64,000 bases of DNA, from contig NW_025062475.1 of assembly GCF_000002995.4 (NCBI RefSeq), forward strand, positions 9,552,187-9,616,186, written 5' to 3'. Of the stretch, positions 55,758-64,000 are shown piece after piece; position 1 is the first letter of the stretch; every line of letters starts with the position of its first letter. Both the position numbers and the translations under genes were made by a program. Source of the stretch: Brugia malayi (Eukaryota > Nematoda > Chromadorea > Rhabditida > Onchocercidae). A model generated the notes under the pieces. It did no database searches. It had not been told where the DNA came from and was given only the letters and a program-made list of their open reading frames with translations.

Positions 55758-58700
55758 ATGGGCGAGAAAAGTTAGCAGTACTTACCATTTCTCTTTTTTT
55801 GATACTAAGAAATGTATGGAAATGGAAGTGATAATTTGATAAACTCCTGATAATTGTATAATTACTGATTATGAATTGTTTAATTATTGCCAGTAATGAA
55901 ACTGTTTGGAAATAGTTTATTAGATAAATTTCTGAATTAAAATATGAAAAAATTTCTTCTTCTTTTAATTGAAAATTGTCTTTACAGCATTTTTTCCCTT
56001 GTTACGTTTTTTGTATTAATTGTTATGCAAATGTGCGTATAAATTTCAAACTTATAATTGCTTTCTTGATAAAGTTGAATTTTTCAAACTAAAAAAAATA
56101 CGAGTAATGTCAAGAAATCTTTGCACCAACTTTTATTAATCTACTTCAAAATAGATAAATGTTGTAACGAAAAAATTTAATTTAAAACGAAAAACTTTTT
56201 GCAATAGTTAAATTCAAAAAGTTATAAGAACAATCAAAAATATAGTAAAATTTAACAAAAATAACATTGTAAAAGAGAAAAAGGAATAGAAGAAAAGGAT
56301 AACTGAGTAAAATAATTTGTAAAAAACTGAAAAAATAATTTGCAAAAAAATCACTTCTGAGTGGTTAACAATTCTCCCCTCAGAAATTGGCGGTATACGA
56401 CGATTTTGGTCAAAACTTGCTGATCGTCAGAGTAACTTAGAAAAAACTCAAATGAGCCCGGAATTTCTGGCACTCACTAAGAATTATGATGCTTACAAAG
56501 AAAGTAATGATATACTTGTTGAAAAATTGGAAGCATGCATTCAGCAAAATAGAAGTACCATTGCTAGTGGAGAAGTAAGTCTTTTTTTTTTGTCCCCAAT
56601 GATCAAAGAAAAAATATAGGAATGGAAATTTGGATTAAAATTAAACAACAAATTTATATAGTAGATGTTTGTTCACATTAGGTATAGTTTTAAAATGAAA
56701 TAATTATTAACTTATTTGCATTGCTAGTAAAAATTATTTATTGATACGAATTTATTCGATTTATTATATGAATATGTTAAATTTAATATTGCAGATTGTT
56801 GACATCCCAAATGAGAATCCATATGAAAAACTTTCAAATGCATTTTTTTTATTGTACGGTTGCTTACCACCTGATAAGATAACAGCTATTCAATCTTTGA
56901 TCTCTATTACACAAAATTTAGCCAAAGTACAACGTGAAAACCAGGTAAGAAATTACTTTGTCACCTTAGAAATATCATCTCAAGCTCATTCTAAGAGATC
57001 TTTACTGATATTCTGCGAAATGTTTCACTGCAACAAACACTATAAAAATCACTTCCATTACAATACGAAATGAATCTTGTAACCTTTAACCCATATTTCT
57101 TTTTTTACTATCCGACAAATTTTTTTAATTTCTCACTCCTCTAGATGCTGTTTTAGACAAAATAAACTCTGTTCAATTTAAATAAATAATTTTAGAATGG
57201 ATGAATCTGTCGTAACTACATAACACATAATCTCTCTATTAAAATTGATTTCAGTAGTTCAAAAACGATCCAGTAGAAAAATTTAATTTAAACCTATCAC
57301 AAACTTCATGTAAAATAACAGTTACTTTTTTCGTATTATTTAATATCAAGACTTATTATCATTATGTAATTACTTTTCTCCTTCCTTTCGATTTCAATCC
57401 TTTTCCTTACTTATAGTTTAATATTGAAAAACTTGTAGAATTTTGCAGGATTTTTGAAAAAACTCAATATATTTTAATAGCAAATTCCAATTACAAATCT
57501 TAGCTAATATTTTCTTGAAAATTTGAGAATTTCTGTAAAAATTTTCAAAAAAGAATTGATAAATTCTGGAAAAAACAATTAAAAATAAATTTCGCAGTCC
57601 TAAAAAAGGAATTTTTTAATCATTTGAAAATTTCCACATATGCTGTCATTTACTTCTTTAATCTAGCTAAATGGACGGAAAGCAATTCGGCATTTACGAC
57701 GATTTTTCGCAGTTGAATATAAGGAATTAACAGATGAACGAACAAAATTGGAAAAGTAAATAATCGGAGTGATTTGTCGATGCGATCATCCGAAAATTAA
57801 AATATATAGTTTTAGAAAGTTATGAGGAATTATTTTTAAAAAGATGAAGTAAGATGAACAGGAAAATAAACACAGTTTTGAAAGAAGCATGAAAGACTTT
57901 ATTTATGGATTGGTGTGATCATATTTTGATGTGATTGCCATGGCAGAGTTTCAGAGAATTAAAATTTGAAATCTTGAATTATTGTACGCTAACTGACCGT
58001 AAGTATTATATTTTAAGTGCTGAAGAGAATATGTAAAATAATCCAAACAATATTATTGTAAATGCTTCAGTAGACTGGTCGTATTTATCACTATCGTATA
58101 TCGCCATGCTTGTAAATGTTCATAAAAGTGATATTATGATGCAGAAATTACCTGATCATCCATTTTTAGAGCACGTGCAGATATGGATCATATGAAGCAT
58201 GAAGTAAAAATAGCAAATACAACGGAAAAAATTGAAAAATATGCTATACTTTATGAGCAGGCTGTTGAAGAATTTGATGGACAGGCACGTCGTACTATTG
58301 TTTTACTCAATCAATTACCTAAAATTAAAACGACTCATTTGGTATGACTTTATATAAATAAGTAAAACAATAGAAATAACTGGTTAAATGAATTGATGTA
58401 AGTTTTAACGGAATGAATGTAAATTTTACTGGTACGCTAGTAATATAGTAAATTTTTTTTGTTAAAGTTTTCTTATTCAATTACTCATCATTTAATTACT
58501 AGCAGCTTAGTGATTTAACAAGATTATAAGTTTCTTTTTTTCTTGTTTTCCATAATAATAAAAATAGTGGTAATAATAACAATAATATACCAATTAATAA
58601 TAATGATAATAACAATAACAATCAATTCTTAACTGTTGAAATCGAGAGTTGATAAACAGTATAAGTACTTTTTGGGAACAATTTCTAGAAAGATATTGTG

Positions 58701-58772
58701 GAATTTTGGTCAATTCTTCATGAATATCATGAACAAAGTGCACAGTGCATAGATATAAAGTCAATAGAATGA
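55758..58772 (+). CDS. BAR-domain-only protein, 232 aa
   Basis: Curved-dimer membrane-binding protein built almost entirely of a BAR domain. Exons: 55758-55770 (tentative), 56384-56574, 56795-56944, 57667-57755, 58170-58341 and 58689-58772; phases 1,0,0,2,0. It begins GGIRRFWSKLADRQSNLE, an amphipathic basic start. It continues through helices with the BAR-type run FFAVEYKELTDERTKLEKAR, which resembles the endophilin motif around LDYD/KKR, and YAILYEQAVEEFDGQARR. The last exon is EFWSILHEYHEQSAQC, the final BAR helix with the aromatic-YH pattern. No SH3 follows; a stop comes 27 codons into the last exon. The 13-base first exon (MGEK, donor AAAA|GTTAGC, leader acceptor GTTAG two bases before the ATG) fits the phase but is weak. 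Closest kin could be endophilin- or BIN3-like proteins. Confidence 0.75.
58478..58545 (+). repeat. Dispersed repeat B, copy 2
   Basis: In the last intron of the BAR gene. TTACTCATCATTTAATTACT, then CAGCTTAGTGATTTAACAAG and AAGTTTCTTTTTTT parallel the copy at 52864, again followed by AATAATAAAA/GGTAATAATAAC simple sequence to about 58622. Confidence 0.65.
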
Positions 58773-59118
58773 ATATTAAACGATGGATAATAATGAATAT
58801 TTGAAATCATTGCTTTAAAAGATTAAATATTATAAAGATAAATTTTGAAAGCATACTTTATATAGCATCTAGTAATATAATATATAATAAGAGGAAGAGA
58901 TGAACGGTAGGAAGTAGTTTATTTTTCAATTTACTTGATACTTGCTAAAAATTAAAATAACTCGACAAAAAACTAAAACTTTATTGAATAATTGTTAAAA
59001 ATTCTAAAAATTCTCACATTTATACACAGTGGTTCAAGATTTACACATCACACATAGTGGAATGCACTGAATTCGAATTTGATTCGAAACTGAAGAATAT
59101 ATAAAACATACCCTTACA

Positions 59119-59180
59119 TATAATTCGATAACAATTTTGTAGAAAATTTGTACTTTCTACAATGTTGTACTATCGAATAT
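59119..59180. repeat. Long imperfect hairpin, pre-miRNA-like
   Basis: TATAATTCGATAACAATTTT and on to 59145 pair with TTTCTACAATGTTGTACTAT and on to 59180. The stem is about 25 bp with small bulges and a loop of about 8 bases (ATTTGTAC). It lies between the 3' ends of the BAR and NAXD genes. Shape and size suit a microRNA precursor, but it does not match any microRNA I can recall. Confidence 0.5.
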
Positions 59181-59385
59181 ATTCAGTGCATATAAAGAGG
59201 AAATTTGGACGATTTTCTATAATCTGCTAAAGAAAATCAAGATAATATGATTTCATTAACTGATAAAATTCAAACGAACGATCCATCTGGTGACATTCAG
59301 CGCTCTTTATTCTGAATTTTAGAAAGCAACGTGCAAAATAGAGTCTATGATATTCTGAATCAAATGCATCAATATATAAGAATGA

Positions 59386-62300
59386 TTAAGGTTCACAAAG
59401 TCTGATTAGTCCTGGTATTTCTGCAATCATATCACTTGCTGTAGATGACCTTCCATTCCTTTCAAAGGATACTTTGGCAGCCCAACGAATAAGCTGACTC
59501 GCGGCAACACTAGAAGATATCGTTGGTGCTGAATCATTTTTCCTGTAAAGAAGTTGGTTATAAATGATTATGTTGCAAGTTTATTTCCACAAATGCAATG
59601 AATCATAATCAAATAGCTTTTTATTGATGAATAGAAAGTTCGTATGATATCTTTAATATCTCTCTAGTTTTTCCTTATTACGAAAGAAGATCTCCACTTG
59701 GTAACTTTGAAAAAAAAAAAAAAAAAAAAAAAATAAATAAATAAAGTCACCGGATAGCCCAATATGAGAAGACAGCTAATGCACCACTGAGCAAATCCCC
59801 TTGTCCACCGCAGCGTCTCGGAGAACCAACTGATTCTTCTCGATAAACTGAAATAGGATTACTTTAATACTCAAACTTATTTAATGAAGTTTTTATTATA
59901 GACGGTCCTAGTTATTCGATGTAGCACATCTTGTAACAGCGGTATAACTATACTTTTGACCAAACATGTATCAACTTTAATATAGAGATTTTACTTTAAG
60001 CAAAGTTTGTTGCTATAAGTAACTTAAAATTATGAAGACTCTATTACCCAGAGTACAACTACTGTTTAAAGACAAAGGACAAAAGTCAATTGCTACGACT
60101 CTGCTACAAATTTTAAATTAAGAAATTCAGAAATGAAAATGACCTAGTTATCACCTATACTTACGTTTCTCTCCATTGGTAATTACATCACGAGGCCCTT
60201 TTTGTAGTATTGTACAACCGATATGACTAGCCAGCTCCCATGCTGCTTCACCGGATTCAACTTTTGCTCTATCAATTTTGTCTACTTTGAAAGCTGATTG
60301 ATAGAGACGATTGAATTCCGAATGGTTTGGGGTCAGTATTGCTTGCTCATAACCACTGATAATATTCAAATTCTTGGCTAAGAAAAATAAACCATCCTAA
60401 ATTGATGAAAAATTAATGACATTAAATTGATGATGGTGACAAGATCCAACTAATCATTAATTAGTTCGGAATTGATAGTTATGGGAACAAAACAAAGGAT
60501 TGTAATACTCATAATGCACAGTTTAACATAGAAATAAGACTAAAATGAGAGTAATTCAAAGGTAGTAAACAAAGGAAGTATTAAAGACAGTTGTGTGATA
60601 AATGTCAGTTTAAAAATTCCAAAAAAAATGCTATTAGCCAAACACAGATAAATTACTGATAATTAGATAATGGTTTTCTTATAAAAACAAACTATTGCCT
60701 ATATTAAGAAAGTATAAACAAGACCAGATATTATTCTACTAACATCCATACATACCTTATTTATCTTATTACTATGTAAACGAATAAGTTTCATATGAGA
60801 CCATTTTAACATTATTAGAAGTGAAAACAATATTTTCCAATAGCTAGTTTTTTATTAGCTAAACTTTTACTAGAATAAATTTCAAACAAACATAATAATA
60901 CTGCTCTAACGAAAAAACAACATACCGCATCTACAATGATAGGTATATTTTTTTTCCTAGCTGATTCAATTACAAATTCCACGACTGATACCGTTTTTTC
61001 ATCTCTTCCAAGACCCGGTCCTACGATAAAAGCATCAACACGATGTAGTGATTCTGTAATTGCATCTTTATCATATGATGGATGTACCATTAACTCCGGA
61101 CTATATCCTTTGATTACATTTGCTGCTTCAGCAGGACAAAATACATGTACCATATCACATCCCTATAAAAATGAATGAAACAACTTTAGAATTTGCACTT
61201 CTAATCGATTATACTTATGTGGAATGAAAAAATTTAACAACATGAAGTAGAATAAGTACATTTAAAATAATTTTCCTTCTTAATTTTCTCTTTATTTCTC
61301 TTTCTTAAATTTCTTTATTTCTCCTTATATACTAAATGAAGTAAAAAATCAAACATTTAAATGACATGAATTATATGTGAGAGGAATGGACAACTGAGAA
61401 TTGTTATAAAAACTTAATGTTATCCACTGAGTCACTAAGGTTTTGAAATACTTCCTCCCCATGTCCTAACTGAATTTACTCAATAAATTTAGAATTATTC
61501 TGTTCAAGAAGGAAAAAAAAATTAAATAAGGCATTAAAACATTTACAAAAAGAAGGAAAAAAATTAAACAAGAATAAAAGAAAAATGGAGCTATATTTAC
61601 GATTGAAGAATCAAGTGGTGTTAAATTAAATGAGCAATAAGGATGAATATGAATATATAAGTCTTGTGAAAGTAAATTAATGAGTTATGAAATGAATAAA
61701 TAATGTAAAGATTTGCCAACAATATAATATAATACCACTTTTAGTGCTGTAATAGCTGAAAAATATGGTGCTCCGGTATAAATTAATGAACCACCAACAA
61801 CACCGATACGCCCACATTCACCTTTCGTTAGATTACCGTTTAGCTGTGGAAGAAGTTCTTGTACCGATGTTAAAGCTGCTGAAAAAAAAAAATCCAAGAG
61901 TTATCTTATCTTTTCGAGTTGAAATGTTTTCTCCCCAAAGTTTTGTTTTTTGATTTTCAAGAACAAAATGATAGCATTCCACAATTTTCTTTTATATTCA
62001 CAAGAAAAAAATAGTTTTATACGAAATGTTATTTAAAAAAAAGGAAAAAATTCAAGGCCCTGACATTGACATTTCGCGTACAATCGGTGGGATGGAAATT
62101 TTTGAAATTGTGATATCAAATACTGCAATTTTGTTGCATACATGAATAAACCTCAAAAATTTGATGTTTTATTCAAATTAAATTTAATATCTTAAGATTT
62201 TGAGCTTATATTAAAGAAGGAGTGATAATTGATTAATGATTAAGAAGTAGCTCTTACTAAATAAATACCCAGTTTTATTCAAAAGAAAAGGATCACATTT

Positions 62301-62862
62301 ATTCATTTATTAAGATAAAAATTAATAAAAAAATTAATAAATGGACAAATGTTAGAAAGGACAAAATGTAGTAGCTATTTCAAAACTCATCTGAACGATT
62401 TTAGAAATAAAACAAAAGCATAAATTTTAATTTCAATCCAGTAATAATTCAGTGATTTAATCACTGAATTAGTCGCCCTTACTATTGAATTATAAGCATT
62501 TTAACTAATATAATAATGATGATACTAGTAATTTAATAAACACTAAATTCAACATTAATTTAATTTGGTTATTGAGATAGTTATAAAACTCATCTAAATA
62601 TCCATTTATTGCTATCAAATTATGACAGATTTTAGTATGAGAAACAAGAGTAACATTATCAACTTAAAGCAAGATTTACCAAAATGAAAAGTTTGAAAAT
62701 AGAATCATAGCAAGCTTTAAAAAATATTACGACTTAAGTTTCGAATCAAGCTACCTCATTTAAATTATTTTTTCTTAATTCGAATTATTGAGTCTAATAT
62801 AACTTACAAGTGACATTGAGATGTTTCAAAGTTTTCGGAACATGATATGGCAGGACTGGCAT
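59386..62862 (-). CDS. naxd: ATP-dependent NAD(P)HX dehydratase (NAXD), 306 aa
   Basis: Repair enzyme that turns hydrated NADH/NADPH back into the normal cofactor at the cost of ATP; a YjeF C-terminal (ribokinase-like) fold. Minus-strand exons: 62862-62808, 61878-61736, 61162-60926, 60396-60165, 59847-59751 and 59542-59386; phases close. GRIGVVGGSLIYTGAPYFSA (about 37-56) is the family start motif. FIVGPGLGRDE (about 110-120), IPIIVDADGL and LTPNHSEF (about 167-174) follow. The nucleotide/catalytic box RRCGGQGDLLSG (about 233-244) carries the GGxGD aspartate. The usual YjeF N-terminal epimerase is absent, as in animals where it is a separate gene. Exon 1 supplies only 18 residues, and its ATG is the first in frame after a stop. 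A TTGTGCAG acceptor lies about 58 bases upstream. The second exon starts at CAGCAG, so a one-codon acceptor choice is possible. Confidence 0.93.
62445..62471. repeat. 27-base near-perfect palindrome
   Basis: TAATTCAGTGATT, one central T, then AATCACTGAATTA. It lies inside the large first intron of NAXD. It could be a protein-binding dyad or a chance AT-rich palindrome. Confidence 0.7.
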
Positions 62863-64000
62863 CGGTGTTGAAAATCTGATGCAAATTTTCGCTTCCAAAA
62901 TTAATGTCACGAAATTATTCACTGCACAAACGACAACCAATTTGTTCTTATTGATCCGAAATTTCCATCAAATTACATATGCCATTGCATATTATGCATA
63001 AGTTAAAGTGTATAAAGCGGGAGAACCTGAAAAATTCTTTAATTGGAAATTTCTTTTTAAAAAGTCGCATATTTATTAAACCAATTACTAAAGTATTAAA
63101 CTTGGTCTTTATTGATAAAAGACTTATACTTTTCAATTTTCATCTGCTATTCAACAGAATAATACCATTCGGTTATTTTATTAGAAATAAACAATTTTCT
63201 TCTTACTGTTTAAAACTTTTCTCGATGAAACAGACGATTTGGATAAAGTACAGAAATATGCTGGTATAGCTAAACAAAAAGAAAACACTTATTGTTGTTC
63301 AATTCAAAATTATATTTCTTTCAAAACGAATATTTGTACAGAAAATACTTTCGCAATTCCTTCGTGGACAAATAATTAACCAACGACATTTCTAAGTTTT
63401 AACTTGAAAAACCTTTAAACCATGAGCAGGAATTCTTGAATTCACTATGGAAATGAATTTCTGATATCCCACACGTCACAGTACAAAGTTACTTATCCTT
63501 TTTCACTGAATTCTTTAGCTTTAATTAACAATTAATACCAATACATTTCTAAATTTTAACTTGAAAAACCTCAATATTTTTTTTTATTAAGTTTTTCACT
63601 AAACAAAGGAAAAATATATTTGCTGACGCAATTTGTTCCATAATTTAAAACATTAAACAACATAATTAGGCGGCCATTACCTATTGATATATTTCATAAC
63701 TTAAAAGTTCCAAATACTTAATTTCATACGAATAACAAGGCACATAATTCCAGTGGAAATATATTTTCCAGGACATCGCAGCGATACTAAGACAATGTTC
63801 TATTGAGATACATAAATTTATTACATGGAGGTAATCACATGGAATTACAGGATTTTTTACTTGATATGGAACAAAAAAGTGTCATTTTCTATGGCTAATT
63901 AATAATACCTGAAATAATGTTCGGAAGTAGATAGAATAATGCAAAATTTTTTGGATCCATCATACCTCACTTCTATGTCCACTTTTTCAATTAATGAAGA
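62863..64000. other. Region upstream of NAXD, right edge
   Basis: AT-rich. A phrase ACATTTCTAA(G/A)TTTTAACTTGAAAAACC occurs at about 63386 and again at about 63543, a short direct repeat. No gene is called. Small open stretches near the right edge have only weak splice context. Confidence 0.4.

Noticed and set aside
62948..63269. 96-codon plus-strand frame and 62-codon minus-strand frame upstream of NAXD
   Set aside because: AT-rich composition, no family resemblance and no splice structure.
63660..63960. Two-exon minus-strand mini-gene at the right edge (start near 63960, MDPKNFALFYLL...)
   Set aside because: The phase matches and a donor TCAG|GTATTA exists, but the protein looks like nothing known, the acceptor is weak and neighbouring DNA is repetitive; not enough to call.

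Overview
This is an AT-rich eukaryotic window from a nematode, most likely a clade III spirurid or filarial species. The genes have many short exons and small AT-rich introns with TTTCAG-type acceptors. Several first exons have an acceptor-like AG a few bases before the ATG with no donor upstream, as expected for spliced-leader addition. The deduced proteins include a nematode-style troponin T. The species is an inference; no single marker names it.

Layout, left to right. The 5' two thirds or so of sel-1 (ERAD adaptor SEL1L) lies on the minus strand at 0.4-2.3 kb and runs off the left edge. A gene-poor block at 2.4-9.1 kb holds old degenerate repeats in both orientations and a decayed BEL/Pao-like retrotransposon piece. 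Next come an unorthodox aquaporin (minus, 9.2-11.1 kb), a putative 65-residue membrane protein (plus, 13.1-13.8 kb) and a CISD3-type protein with two CDGSH iron-sulfur motifs (minus, 14.4-16.7 kb). A non-coding stretch at 16.8-24.5 kb carries microsatellites, hairpins, one copy of a 151-base duplicated element and a GC-richer island. Then follow SPOP (MATH-BTB cullin-3 adaptor; plus, 24.6-28.3 kb), an ABCG/White-type half transporter (plus, 29.2-34.6 kb), troponin T (minus, 35.5-38.8 kb), a NOSTRIN-like F-BAR/SH3 protein (minus, 41.0-50.6 kb), a BAR-only protein (plus, 55.8-58.8 kb) and the NAD(P)HX dehydratase NAXD (minus, 59.4-62.9 kb).

Exon chains were built by hand. Splice phases close at every junction for every complete gene, giving lengths of 305 aa (aquaporin), 65 (small membrane protein), 163 (CISD3), 409 (SPOP), 609 (ABCG), 390 (troponin T), 532 (NOSTRIN-like), 232 (BAR) and 306 (NAXD). 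These are housekeeping or muscle genes with no sign of an operon or a single shared pathway. The main possible functional link is the divergent pair of membrane-curvature genes (F-BAR/SH3 and BAR-only).

Points most worth following: a 151-base segment present twice with only two mismatches 31.6 kb apart; two introns that seem to need GC-AG splicing; a broken partial copy of an ABCG exon inside its own gene; a set of compact hairpins, one resembling a pre-miRNA; and a perfect 7 x 27 bp minisatellite in an intron. I saw no convincing new multi-gene system.
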